From: Cytobacillus sp. NJ13
GTDB lineage: Bacteria > Bacillota > Bacilli > Bacillales > Cytobacillaceae
NCBI GenBank assembly: GCA_030348385.1
Contig: JAUCFP010000006.1
Location: 372,001 to 436,000 of the forward strand
Length of the DNA: 64,000 bases
Direction of reading: 5' to 3'
The position numbers were made by a program, and so were the translations under genes. The notes below the pieces were generated by a model. The model ran no database searches. It saw only the letters and a program-made list of their open reading frames with translations, and was not told where the DNA came from. Within the stretch, counting starts at the first letter, position 1; each line of letters starts with the position of its first letter. This document shows positions 15,553 through 24,275 of this stretch, in pieces.

Positions 15553-17370
15553 ATGCAAATTTTTTATACAGTACGTTCAGGTGATACGCTGTACGGGATT
15601 TCCAGGAGATGGGAAATCCCGGCCGATTCCCTTATTGCGGCAAATAATTTGAAGCCCCCTTACACGATTTATATAGGTCAGCAGCTGTCCGTTCCACCTG
15701 GGGTTGATGCTGTGCGTGTTAGGCAAGGAGATTCAGTGTATCGAATTTCACAATTATACAAAGTTCCGCCTTCAGTGATCATAGAGGCGAATCAGCTTCA
15801 GCCACCCTATGTCATTCAGGCCGGTCAATTATTAAAGGTTCCGCCAGGTGTTCAATATTATATCGTCCAGCAAGGGGATACACTTTATCGGCTTGCAATG
15901 CGTTTTAATGTCATTACGAATGGGGAGCCAAATTTTGAGCTTATTCGGATTGTAAACCAGCTTCCATCCTCGCAGCTATTTCCCGGAATGAAGTTAAGGA
16001 TTCCATACGCCCCTCCTGGTGGCCAAGGCCTGATTGCCTATACTGCTGATCGAGGAGGGCAATATGATATTTGGTTATATATTCCCCGGACAGGAGAGAA
16101 CGTGCAGCTCACCAGTGGATTGGGTGCCTCTTTTTCAAGTCCAGAATGGTCACCTAATAGCAGGAGAATTGCGTTTATTGGAAAGAACAGAATTATATAT
16201 GTTGTGGATGTTGCATCTAGTGCGATCGCTCAAATCGACCAGATGGAAGAAAGTGCTGAATTCAAATTGGATTGGTCGCCTGACAGCAGCCAAATTGCTT
16301 ATACGAAGCAAGGTCGCATTATCATGTACAACGTCCTGTCTCTTCAAGCGCAAAGCATTCAACAGCCTGACTCAACAGATGTTCAATGGTTTCCGAGCGG
16401 CAGGGAACTGCTTTTTCAGGCACCGGATGAATCAGGAAATAGCCAGCTTTTCCGAATTCAAACCGACGGATCCGGGAAACAGCAAATTACACGTAACACA
16501 GGAGGTCGGCTTAATAATGCCCAGCTATCACCCGACGGAAGCTTTGTCCTTTATACAACACCAGGTGTCAGTATCTCCATCATTCACACCGTTGAGCTTT
16601 CAACAGGCAATGTGTTTGAAGTAAAAGGCGGGCCCCTTGCAAAAAATTATTATCCGACATGGTCTTCTAATTCTTTTAATATAGCCTATAGCGCTACGGC
16701 CTTTGAAGATAGAGGGTATTTTTCACAAGTTCGAACGGTGGGGAGGCGAGGAGAAGAGGATCGAATTTGGGCTATTTCCAATTGTTTTGCATCACCTGTC
16801 ACGTGGTCAGCAGACGGAACAAAAATAGCCTATCTTAGTGGATGCAAGGAACAGGAATTTGCAAGTGAAATGTGGGCTATCGACCTCCGTCACCCCGTCC
16901 CGATACGGCTAATTGCAGGAGTTAACATTCAGTCACTTCAATGGTCTCCAACTGCCATATTGAATGGTACTCAAAAGACCTATACGAACACGAACTACAA
17001 GGTTATTTTCCAATATCCGTCAAACTGGCGAAAAGTGAACGAGGAAAGGTACGAAGGTGCTGACGGCTTTTTTCAAATATCGGCTATTTCAGCAGGTGAA
17101 AACTTAGATGAGGTGTGCCATGGGGAAGCTTTCCATCCATTAAGGCCCTATGGATCCATGCCAAGCATCTTGAAGGCTCGAATTCAAAACCAGGAAGCCT
17201 GCTACATTTTCCCCTCTGCGGACCAGCCAGCAGAAATGCTGAATCAATCAGCTTTAATCGTAAGGTATCCAACTCCGATTACAATCCAAGGAGAAACCTA
17301 CAATTACTTCATCTTATGGGCAGACCAGCCGCATTTGAAGAAAATAGCTTCGAGTTTAGTCTTTTTATAG
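15553..17370 (+). CDS. LysM-repeat protein with TolB-like beta-propeller
   Basis: ATG 15553 is preferred (GGGAAGTGAA upstream; the protein then starts MQIFYTVRSGDTLYGIS) over GTG 15499. Of its 605 residues, about 1-155 carry three LysM domains (YTVRSGDTLYGIS, VRVRQGDSVYRIS, YIVQQGDTLYRLA), which bind peptidoglycan or spore cortex. About 160-480 carry WD40/TolB-like propeller blades (FSSPEWSPNSRRIAFIG, AQLSPDGSFVLYTT, PVTWSADGTKIAYLS). The last 120 residues form an extra domain I do not recognise. No signal peptide is seen, as in LysM proteins of the forespore or coat that are made in the mother cell. It is likely a sporulation or envelope structural protein; that is inference. Confidence 0.82.
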   Translation: MQIFYTVRSGDTLYGISRRWEIPADSLIAANNLKPPYTIYIGQQLSVPPGVDAVRVRQGDSVYRISQLYKVPPSVIIEANQLQPPYVIQAGQLLKVPPGVQYYIVQQGDTLYRLAMRFNVITNGEPNFELIRIVNQLPSSQLFPGMKLRIPYAPPGGQGLIAYTADRGGQYDIWLYIPRTGENVQLTSGLGASFSSPEWSPNSRRIAFIGKNRIIYVVDVASSAIAQIDQMEESAEFKLDWSPDSSQIAYTKQGRIIMYNVLSLQAQSIQQPDSTDVQWFPSGRELLFQAPDESGNSQLFRIQTDGSGKQQITRNTGGRLNNAQLSPDGSFVLYTTPGVSISIIHTVELSTGNVFEVKGGPLAKNYYPTWSSNSFNIAYSATAFEDRGYFSQVRTVGRRGEEDRIWAISNCFASPVTWSADGTKIAYLSGCKEQEFASEMWAIDLRHPVPIRLIAGVNIQSLQWSPTAILNGTQKTYTNTNYKVIFQYPSNWRKVNEERYEGADGFFQISAISAGENLDEVCHGEAFHPLRPYGSMPSILKARIQNQEACYIFPSADQPAEMLNQSALIVRYPTPITIQGETYNYFILWADQPHLKKIASSLVFL

Positions 17371-17411
17371 AACAAGGGGGCCTGTTGATTCACAATAGTT
17401 GGATTAAAAGA

Positions 17412-17450
17412 CAAAAAGCCTATTCATCAAGCGATGAAAGGCTTTTTGTA
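17412..17450. terminator. Terminator (bidirectional)
   Basis: CAAAAAGCCT with TTCATC pairs with GATGAA and AGGCTTTTTG around a 4-base loop, with A-rich and T-rich flanks on both sides. It ends the LysM gene and also faces the minus-strand remnant genes. Confidence 0.8.
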
Positions 17451-17699
17451 TGTAATAGTTCTTTCGTCAGAACAAATAGAACTTCACCGATGATTCTTTG
17501 TGCTTCCTGCTTCAATGCAGCGGGAAGGGCCGTAGCGATTGGGTGAAACACTTCAACGATATGATAGTCCTTAAATCCCTGCACCTGTGCTGCTGTCGTC
17601 CCCTGTACAATAAACTTATCTGTACAAATGGCTGCAGAAGGGATTCCCAGTTTTTCTAAACAAATTCCATCAAGCACACTGCTTGAGCTGCATGATCCT
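17420..17699 (-). pseudogene. 3' fragment of a UGSC-like gene
   Basis: On the minus strand a reading frame runs CSSSSVLDGICLEKLGIPSA, then ICTDKFIVQGTTAAQVQGF, resembling the C-terminal half of UGSC-type (Cys-rich motif) hypothetical proteins, and stops at 17420. No start codon or upstream half exists. At about 17700 the frame is joined out of phase to DinB coding sequence. It is therefore a truncated remnant. The family name is from the look of the Cys-Ser motif and is tentative. Confidence 0.6.
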
Positions 17700-18028
17700 C
17701 AGTCGGTGTTTGGCTCAATGAGTCATCTGTCCACTGCTGTTCAATCGCCTGAGCTGCTTCCTCACTTAGCCTGATAAATGTTTCTGTAATCTCTTTTGCT
17801 GAATCGGGAACATTTTCTTCATTATTAACTTTGTTTCATGTTCAACCCGAAATGAGTTAAATAATCTGGAATGCTTGCTGATAAATGCCACGCAATTCTC
17901 CCTAATGTGCGTCCCTCTGGGTAAACCTGCTCCTTTAAAGAGTCATCTGTTAATCCGTCCAACACCTTTTGAGTTAGCTTTGCCTCTCTATTCCATTCCT
18001 TAATAAATTCTGAGATGGTAACGTACAT
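17700..18028 (-). pseudogene. Frameshifted and truncated DinB family gene
   Basis: The start is ATG 18028 with GGAGG 7 bases upstream. The protein begins MYVTISEFIKEWNREAKLTQ, then VLDGLTDDSLKEQV and GRTLGRIAWHLSASIPDYL, the typical DinB/YfiT-like four-helix N-terminus with its metal-binding His (AWHL). It stops at 17825, but in another frame the expected continuation follows directly (NNEENVPDSAKEITETFIRL, then EEAAQAIEQQWTDDSL). The homology then ends abruptly at about 17700 in the UGSC-like fragment. So one frameshift plus a deletion have destroyed the gene. Confidence 0.75.
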
Positions 18029-18322
18029 AATCATTCCTCCTATTCTGGATTTATTAGGTAAATCACAAAACGTTGTTCGCATTTTTTAAGAAACAGTATT
18101 ATGTTAATTAGGAAAATGTTGATATACCCCTAAAAGATCTATGAGACTTATCTTGCAAAAATGGGTATGGTTAGAATTCGTTACAAAAAATTCATATTTC
18201 TTTCGACAATATTTGCGCAAAACAAGGGGCTGAATTCTATATAGTGAAAAGTGTTCCTAAGATATAAAGTGTCTGTTTTATTAGCAAAAGGCACTTTTTA
18301 AATAGAAATGAGGTATGTTGAG

Positions 18323-19387
18323 ATGAGGACCTTAAAGATAAAAGACTTAACCCTGGATGAGCTGGAGCTGCTTGAACAGGATCTTCACGAAAACGGAGAA
18401 AGAAGTGATTACGGCTATTACATGCAGCTGGTAACCATCTATGAAACCATGTATAAAAAACTAAAAAGCTTAGCAAGAACAAACGGACCGGAATATGATC
18501 ACTCACTTCAATATACGAAAAAGCTGCTGGTCACTCACCTTATAAAATTCGGAACCTGCTTAAAAATGAATCATTTCAAGGATGACGGGACTGCTGTAGA
18601 GTCACTCATTAAGGCGATCGGGTTAGAACAAAAACTTCCCATCGCTTACTACCGTTTGGGTTTCCTGGCTTATAAGCATGGAAAGTACGGTTCTGCTGTC
18701 CGCTATTTTCAGCAGGCAATGGATAAGCGTCTTCAGGATGATCCGAACTACGCCCTAAATCAGCAGCAGGAATTCCATGCGCATATGTATTTGGCCAACA
18801 GCGCTTTATATGTTGCCAGCCAGACATATGAAACGATGGAAAAGCTCCCATATTTACAGGAGGAGCAACTGCCGAATCCAGAGCTGTCACCATTATTTGA
18901 AACATTGTCATTGAATGAAAAATATTTACATAACCACGGGTTCTACAAAATTACAAAAAATAATACCGAAACATGTTCAAAGGAAGCATGTGAAGACCTC
19001 TATGAAAACAGCGAACCCAATGAACTAGTACTGTACTTTAATGACCGCGAAAATATTCTCTTATTTAATGGGGAGGAAGCCATCATCACCCCAACCCAGG
19101 CCAATTTAATCAGACACTTCCTGCTGTCCTCCAGCAAGGAGAATCCATGCACGAGAATTACCATGCGTGATTTCTTTGGAAGGACTGGCAGTGATGGAGA
19201 GGTGAAGAAGAACACCTTTATCAAATCTATTGAAAGACTGAGAGGAGCTTTAAGATCAATAGAGATACCTGAGATTATTGATGTTTCCCAGTACAGGGGG
19301 GAGACTGCTTATTATTTTAATGAGTCGGTTCCTTTTACTGTTTTGTTTAGGGTGGATGATGCATTTGGAAAAGATTATGTGAACTGA
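18323..19387 (+). CDS. TPR-containing protein with C-terminal regulator-like domain
   Basis: ATG 18323 has GAGG 9 bases upstream; ATG 18308 in frame is possible. The protein has 354 residues. Residues 1-190 are helical with TPR-like repeats (KLPIAYYRLGFLAYKHGKYG, then AVRYFQQAM). The C-terminal part (about 235-345) reads YFNDRENILLFNGEEAIITP, then MRDFFGRTGSDGEVKKNTF and KSIERLRGALRSIEI, suggestive of a winged-helix or OmpR/SARP-like output domain, but I cannot place it in a named family. A decayed piece of a related gene is at about 36190. It stands alone; a hairpin follows at 19457. Confidence 0.6.
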   Translation: MRTLKIKDLTLDELELLEQDLHENGERSDYGYYMQLVTIYETMYKKLKSLARTNGPEYDHSLQYTKKLLVTHLIKFGTCLKMNHFKDDGTAVESLIKAIGLEQKLPIAYYRLGFLAYKHGKYGSAVRYFQQAMDKRLQDDPNYALNQQQEFHAHMYLANSALYVASQTYETMEKLPYLQEEQLPNPELSPLFETLSLNEKYLHNHGFYKITKNNTETCSKEACEDLYENSEPNELVLYFNDRENILLFNGEEAIITPTQANLIRHFLLSSSKENPCTRITMRDFFGRTGSDGEVKKNTFIKSIERLRGALRSIEIPEIIDVSQYRGETAYYFNESVPFTVLFRVDDAFGKDYVN

Positions 19388-19734
19388 TGACTGGACTATC
19401 ATCGCCCTTTGGTAATTTTAATTCCTTCTTTAATGAAGCAAAGTCTATAATCTGTGAGAAGCTGCTCAAAATGAGCAGCTTCTATTTGTATATTGGCTAA
19501 GACTTGGGTGTAAGTTTCCGGGATAATCCGTATCTTGAATTCAATTATGTAAAATGCCTGGTCCATATTTATTGCATCATTTTTTGTAAAATCCCGCAAA
19601 TGCCTAAGTAATATTCAGAATTTTCCAGAGGTTTTTTTCGTGTCGAATCGAATGATATATATAATCCTAAATCTAATAAAGACTGAACGATCTTCCTGCT
19701 AATTAGGAGGAACCAATGAACGAGGAGGATATGA
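19388..19734. other. Intergenic stretch between the TPR gene and the sigma-54 regulator
   Basis: Contains the hairpin at 19457-19483 and a short minus-strand ORF without a ribosome binding site (rejected), then the leader mini-ORF at 19716. Nothing else is recognised. Confidence 0.5.
19457..19490 (+). terminator. Hairpin / weak terminator
   Basis: AGAAGCTGCTC and GAGCAGCTTCT form a perfect 11-bp stem with loop AAAAT, followed by ATTTGTAT. The U tract is imperfect. It probably ends the TPR gene. Confidence 0.6.
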
Positions 19735-19742
19735 ATGGGTAA
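19716..19742 (+). CDS. Eight-codon leader mini-ORF overlapping the sigma-54 activator
   Basis: ATG 19716 is preceded by TAGGAGG (19704-19710) and reads MNEEDMNG before TAA 19740-19742. The activator start ATG 19735 lies inside it, in another frame, with its own GAGGAGG (19722-19728) embedded in the mini-ORF. This layout suggests translational coupling of the activator to a short peptide. Coding of a stable peptide is unproven. Confidence 0.35.
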   Translation: MNEEDMNG

Positions 19743-21519
19743 ATCAATCCTTTTTGAAATTCAAGAAGAAGTGAACTTAGTAGCAGAAGCTATTAAATCT
19801 GTTTTGACTTTAGAAGTAATTATTTATGATAAAAATAAAGTTGTTGTTACGGCCACAGGAGGGGGCACGCATGCAGTTGTGGGTGAGCCAGTTCGAGGGC
19901 ATATCATCGAAGAAGTCTTAAACACAAATCAGCCTGTTTACAATTTAGAGCCAGGTTTTCATGACGTATGCAAAAGCTGTATCCTTCATCAAAATTGCCC
20001 TGAAAAATCAGATGTTTCATTTCCTTTAACACATGAGGGCGAAATTGTCGGGGTTATCAGTTTAACAGCATTCTCTGAAAAACAAAAAAATGAGTTTAAA
20101 GAGAAGCATCGTATTTTATCAAATTATCTCGGGAAAATGGCAGATTTAATCAGCAGCAAAATAAATGGAACATCGCTTTTAAAGAAATATTTATCGACCT
20201 CTCAGATGCTTCAAGTTACGATTCAATCCATGTACGAGGGAATCATTGCTGTTGATCAGAAAGGGTACATTTTAGAGATGAATCGTTCCGCAGAAGAAAT
20301 ATTAAATATAAAAAAACACAATGTTTTAACTTTGAATATTTCAGATGTTATTCAAAACCTTCCTATTACCAAAGTATTTACGACTGGACAAGGATATTCG
20401 GATAAAGAATGTTCTCTTGTTGTGAATGGAAAAATGATTCAAGTCATAATCAGTGCCAACCCTTTGATTCATAACGGCCAAATAATCGGATGTGCGATTA
20501 CGCTCAAAGATTTAGCTGAAGTTCAAAAGTTTGCCTATTCTATAACATCAGAGGTAGATGATTCTACATTCGATATTATTGTGGGGAAAAGCCCGGCTAT
20601 ATTGCAGACAAAGGCTGCAGCCAAAAAAGTTGCGGCTACAGATTCTACAGTCATCTTTTTGGGGGAGAGCGGAACAGGGAAGGAGCTTTTTGCCAGAGCA
20701 CTCCATCAAGAAAGCAAAAGAGTAAATAAACCATTTCGGGCCATTAATTGTGCAGCTATTCCTGAACATTTACTGGAAAGTGAATTGTTTGGCTATAGTG
20801 AGGGTGCGTTTACGGGTGCAAGGAAAAATGGAAAGCCCGGAAAATTTGAAATGGCACAAGGAGGCACCATTTTTCTGGATGAAATAGGTGATATGCCATT
20901 GCATTTACAAGTGAAGCTGTTAAGAGTATTAGAGGAAAGAAAGATTGAACGGATTGGTTCTAATAACTCAATAGATATTGATATTAGAGTCGTTGCAGCA
21001 ACCCATAAAAACTTAGAAAAAATGGTAGCTGATGGGGAATTTCGGCAGGATTTATTTTTTAGGCTAAGTGTCATTCCGCTTCATATTCCACCATTGCGGG
21101 AAAGAGATGGTGACATTCTAGTCCTGCTTCAGCATTTTGTGCAGCATTATGACAAAATTACTGGAAAAAAAGTGAGAGGTTTTACTCCTGATGCGGAGGA
21201 AATGTTATGTTCGTACAACTGGCCCGGTAATATACGTGAACTTCAAAATGCTGTGGAATATGCCATAAATATGGCAACTGATCACTGGATTGAAGTAGAA
21301 AATCTGCCTCCAAGAATCCGTGAACAAAATCACCTGAATGGTGATAAAGAAAATATTACTCTGGCAGAAATGGAAGAAAGAATGATAATGGATGTATTAA
21401 AGAGATATAGTGATACATTGAATGGAAAAAAACAAGCAGCAGATGAACTTGGTATTAATGTAGCAACCCTATACAGGAAAATTAATAAATACGAGCTTAA
21501 TCGCAAAATGCAATTATAG
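19735..21519 (+). CDS. Sigma-54-dependent transcriptional activator
   Basis: 594 residues. The N-terminal part (about 1-140) is a GAF-like sensor with cysteines C79, C82 and C88 (VCKSCILHQNCPE). About 145-275 is a PAS domain (MYEGIIAVDQKGYILEMNRS). About 285-520 is the AAA+ domain with Walker A GESGTGKE, ESELFGYSEGAFTGA (the GAFTGA loop that contacts sigma-54, about 357-362) and GGTIFLDEIGDMPL. The C-terminus is a Fis-type HTH (AADELGINVATLYRKINKYE). It would remodel sigma-54 RNA polymerase at the -24/-12 promoter 190 bases downstream, after binding the palindromes at 21501-21612. The sensed signal is probably the substrate of the downstream pathway. Confidence 0.93.
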   Translation: MGKSILFEIQEEVNLVAEAIKSVLTLEVIIYDKNKVVVTATGGGTHAVVGEPVRGHIIEEVLNTNQPVYNLEPGFHDVCKSCILHQNCPEKSDVSFPLTHEGEIVGVISLTAFSEKQKNEFKEKHRILSNYLGKMADLISSKINGTSLLKKYLSTSQMLQVTIQSMYEGIIAVDQKGYILEMNRSAEEILNIKKHNVLTLNISDVIQNLPITKVFTTGQGYSDKECSLVVNGKMIQVIISANPLIHNGQIIGCAITLKDLAEVQKFAYSITSEVDDSTFDIIVGKSPAILQTKAAAKKVAATDSTVIFLGESGTGKELFARALHQESKRVNKPFRAINCAAIPEHLLESELFGYSEGAFTGARKNGKPGKFEMAQGGTIFLDEIGDMPLHLQVKLLRVLEERKIERIGSNNSIDIDIRVVAATHKNLEKMVADGEFRQDLFFRLSVIPLHIPPLRERDGDILVLLQHFVQHYDKITGKKVRGFTPDAEEMLCSYNWPGNIRELQNAVEYAINMATDHWIEVENLPPRIREQNHLNGDKENITLAEMEERMIMDVLKRYSDTLNGKKQAADELGINVATLYRKINKYELNRKMQL

Positions 21520-21612
21520 TTCGCAAATTGCGATTACGTTAAAAACATAGTAGATTTGTCTTTTCTTTATAATCTGGACAGATCTTCTATGTTTTTTTTT
21601 GCAATTTGCGAA
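21501..21612. promoter_or_regulatory. Three upstream activator sequences for the sigma-54 regulator
   Basis: A near-palindromic motif occurs three times: TCGCAAAATGCAA (21501-21513, inside the end of the regulator gene), TTCGCAAATTGCGA (21520-21533, a perfect palindrome over 14 bases) and, on the other strand, TTGCAATTTGCGAA (21599-21612). The nearest ends about 95 bases before the -24 box. This is the normal distance for enhancer sites of a Fis-type activator. Confidence 0.6.
21544..21600 (+). terminator. Terminator of the sigma-54 activator gene
   Basis: A 17-bp stem (AACATAGTAGATTTGTC with GACAGATCTTCTATGTT, one mismatch and one G-U pair), a 16-base loop and then eight or more Ts. It insulates the regulator from the operon and lies between two of the activator sites. 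Confidence 0.8.
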
Positions 21613-21707
21613 TAACGATTGGTTTTGATGATTTTAAAAATGCAGAAGTTGTAATGCATTTCCCTTATACAGATAGGTTTTCGAAAATGTTTCGGAAAAT
21701 TCAAAAC

Positions 21708-21724
21708 TTGGCATGATACTTGCA
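21708..21724 (+). promoter_or_regulatory. Sigma-54 (-24/-12) promoter
   Basis: TTGGCATGATACTTGCA matches the sigma-54 consensus TGGCAC-N5-TTGC(A/T) at every invariant base, with GG at -24 and GC at -12. Transcription would begin near 21735, giving a leader of about 27 bases before ATG 21762. It rules out the in-frame ATG at 21735 as start. The promoter faces the catabolic operon. Confidence 0.85.
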
Positions 21725-21761
21725 TTCTTAAGAAGTGTATAAAGAATCGAGGGGGAGTGCA

Positions 21762-22742
21762 ATGAAAATGATCAATAAAATGTTCATGATGAAGTCCGTC
21801 CAGACTTTATTAAAGACATGTCTCAATGTAAAACCTGGAGAAAACTTATTGATTCTAACGGATACAAATACGACAGAAATTGGAGAGGTTTTCGCACTTG
21901 TTGGAGAAGGGATGGGAGCAGAAGTTGTTATGACAATTATGAATCCCACCACAAGGCATGGCGATGAACCGCCAAGAATCATTGCAGAAGCAATGAAAGC
22001 AGCTGATGCGATCGTTGCTCCGACAACTTTTTCTATTAATCATTCAACTGCCAGAAAAGAAGCAAGTAATGCAGGTGCAAGATTGATATTTATGCCTGAT
22101 GCAAATGAGGAGGTTTTCTTAGATGGTTCGCTTGATATCGATTATTTTGCGCAAAAGAAAATAATCGATAAAGTATCCGCCATTCTTGAAAAAGGAGAAA
22201 GATTGAGCATTACAACCAATTTAGGGACAGAGCTGACCATGTCCATTTCAGGACGCCATGCTGTACCTCAAACTGGAATTTGTCATGAACCTGGAAGTAT
22301 TTCACCGCCTCCTTGTATTGAAACAGCAGTGGCACCAATAGAAGGAACGACAGAAGGAGTCATGTACATTGATGGGGCCATTGTGCCGGGAAGGGCTTGT
22401 GAAGATCCGGTTAAAGTCGTCTTTAGTGAAGGAAGAATCATTTCCATTGAAGGTAAAGAAGATGCTGAAATGCTTAAGCAAACGCTGGAAAGTTACAATC
22501 ATCCCAATGTATATTGCGCAGTAGAAATGGGAATTGGCATGAACCCAAAGGCGAAAATTGGCAGAGGAGGCCAGCTTGAAGACGAGGCAGAGTTTGGAAC
22601 GATGCATATTGGAATTGGCAACGGAATTACATTTGGAAGCAGTATCAGAGCCCCTGGGCATTGTGATTTAGTGATTCGAAAACCGACTATCAAAGTGGAT
22701 GGGAAAATCCTGATGAAAGTCGGAGAACTTTATATAGATTAG
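21762..22742 (+). CDS. M29/NicX-like metalloenzyme, copy 1
   Basis: ATG 21762 has GAGGGGGA 7 bases upstream. The protein is 326 residues, the size of 2,5-dihydroxypyridine dioxygenase NicX and shorter than AmpS/AmpT leucyl aminopeptidases (about 410), which share the fold. Conserved candidate metal ligands are the Glu in VEMGIGMNP, H282 in TMHIGIG and H300/D302 in GHCDLVI; the H-x-D pair is the signature of both NicX and M29 peptidases. As first gene behind the sigma-54 promoter and with a paralog in the same operon, a catabolic ring-opening or hydrolytic role is more likely than peptidase. The substrate is unknown. Confidence 0.75.
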   Translation: MKMINKMFMMKSVQTLLKTCLNVKPGENLLILTDTNTTEIGEVFALVGEGMGAEVVMTIMNPTTRHGDEPPRIIAEAMKAADAIVAPTTFSINHSTARKEASNAGARLIFMPDANEEVFLDGSLDIDYFAQKKIIDKVSAILEKGERLSITTNLGTELTMSISGRHAVPQTGICHEPGSISPPPCIETAVAPIEGTTEGVMYIDGAIVPGRACEDPVKVVFSEGRIISIEGKEDAEMLKQTLESYNHPNVYCAVEMGIGMNPKAKIGRGGQLEDEAEFGTMHIGIGNGITFGSSIRAPGHCDLVIRKPTIKVDGKILMKVGELYID

Positions 22743-22757
22743 GGGGAGGAGGTTTTT

Positions 22758-24275
22758 TTGGGAGAAATAAGTCTAATCGGCGAATCGCTGGCCAGTTTCT
22801 TTACAGTTAAAATCATGCTTTTATTTCTTATTGGCACAATTGCAGGAATGGCTGTAGGTGCACTTCCAGGTCTAACTACTACCATGGGAGTATCCTTGCT
22901 GATTTCATTTACCTGGGGGATGGAATGGATAGAAGCAATGGTTTTAATAGTGTCTGTTCATATAGGAGGAACCTATGGAGGGTCCACGCCCGCCATATTC
23001 TTAAATATCCCGGGTACCCCGGCATCAGCTGCGACTGCTATGGATGGTTATCCAATGGCTCAGCGGGGGGAAGGAGGACTGGCAAGAGGACTGGCAACCT
23101 TCCAATCCTTTTTAGGTACTATTCTGGCAGCTGTTTTATTTTTAATAGGGGCGCCGCTCCTGCTGGATCTAAGTATGAATTTTGGATCATGGGAGTATTT
23201 TCTGCTTGCCATGTTTGGAATTATTTTGAGTGCAAACCTAACGGCTGCATCATTGTCGAAAGGGCTTATTTCCGGGTTACTAGGGTTAGCGCTAGCCACT
23301 GTAGGAATGGATAAGATCACAGGTGCCCAGCGTTTTACTTTTGGAGAAAGTGCTCTCATGGATGGCTTAAGTCTAATTGCAGTCTTAATCGGAGTATTTG
23401 GAATTGCTGAGGTAATTGACTCTATTATGAAGCTGAAGCCGCCTTTGAAAGCAGAAAAATTCCAATCAAGCATTCCCCCGTGGAAGATGTTATTGAAGTT
23501 TTTGCCTGCCGGCGGAAGATCTTCTGTCATTGGTGCCGCGATAGGAGCTATTCCAGGTGTTGGAGCAGATGTAGCAGCCTGGGTATCCTACGATGTGGCC
23601 CGTCGAAGAAGTAAGAAACCTGAAACTTTTGGCAAAGGGAATCCAGAAGGAATCGTTGCTGCAGAAACGGCAAATAATGCTTGTGTTCCAGGTACATATA
23701 TACCAATGCTGGCCCTTGGTATCCCTGGTGATGCAGTCACGGCAGTTATTATAGGGGGGCTTTTACTTCACGGATTGCAGCCTGGTCCTCTTTTGCTGAC
23801 ACAAAATCCAAATATATTAAATCAGTTTTTTATTATCTTAACAATATCTGCTGCGTTCATGCTTGTGTTTGGATTATTTTTCTCTTACTTATTCCAGAAA
23901 ATCCTTTCTGTTCCCAGAAGTATAGTATTGCTTGCTGTAACAGTATTTAGTGTTGTAGGTACTTTTGCAGTAAATAATCGGCCATTTGATATTGGAATCA
24001 TGTTTCTTTTTGGCATAATCGGTTTTCTTATGAGGAAAGTCGGATTGGCTGCCCCTCCTTTGGTGTTAGGATTGATCCTTGGTTTAATGGCGGAACAAAA
24101 TTTCCGAAGAGCGATGGTGAGTTCGGATTATTCCTTTGTTCCATTTATTACACGCCCAATCAGTCTTTTTTTACTGGTCTGTATTGTATTCCTGATTTTA
24201 AATCAGAATCAATTTTTATCAAAACGTTTAAAGAATGTGTGGGGGAAAATAAAGCCTAAGGAGGCGAACTTATGA
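22758..24275 (+). CDS. tctA: Tripartite tricarboxylate transporter permease TctA
   Basis: TTG start at 22758 right after GGGGGAGGAGG. The 505-residue protein is the large TctA membrane subunit, with about twelve hydrophobic segments. The conserved blocks GALPGLTTTMGVSLLISFT, THIGGTYGGSTPAIFLNIPG (here starting VHIGG) and GAIPGVGADVAAWVSYDVAR are the family signatures. Together with TctB and the lipoprotein TctC it forms a secondary carboxylate uptake system driven by an ion gradient. It is 15 bases after the NicX-like gene and overlaps tctC. Confidence 0.93.
   Translation: MGEISLIGESLASFFTVKIMLLFLIGTIAGMAVGALPGLTTTMGVSLLISFTWGMEWIEAMVLIVSVHIGGTYGGSTPAIFLNIPGTPASAATAMDGYPMAQRGEGGLARGLATFQSFLGTILAAVLFLIGAPLLLDLSMNFGSWEYFLLAMFGIILSANLTAASLSKGLISGLLGLALATVGMDKITGAQRFTFGESALMDGLSLIAVLIGVFGIAEVIDSIMKLKPPLKAEKFQSSIPPWKMLLKFLPAGGRSSVIGAAIGAIPGVGADVAAWVSYDVARRRSKKPETFGKGNPEGIVAAETANNACVPGTYIPMLALGIPGDAVTAVIIGGLLLHGLQPGPLLLTQNPNILNQFFIILTISAAFMLVFGLFFSYLFQKILSVPRSIVLLAVTVFSVVGTFAVNNRPFDIGIMFLFGIIGFLMRKVGLAAPPLVLGLILGLMAEQNFRRAMVSSDYSFVPFITRPISLFLLVCIVFLILNQNQFLSKRLKNVWGKIKPKEANL

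Noticed and set aside
19399..19599. Minus-strand 66-codon ORF.
   Set aside because: It needs a TTG start, has no ribosome binding site, and includes the hairpin of the preceding plus-strand gene; the peptide looks partly protein-like, so it could be a remnant, but not enough to annotate.
21735..21761. Upstream in-frame ATG at 21735 as start of the first NicX-like gene.
   Set aside because: It would coincide with the predicted sigma-54 transcription start and has no ribosome binding site, whereas ATG 21762 has a strong one.
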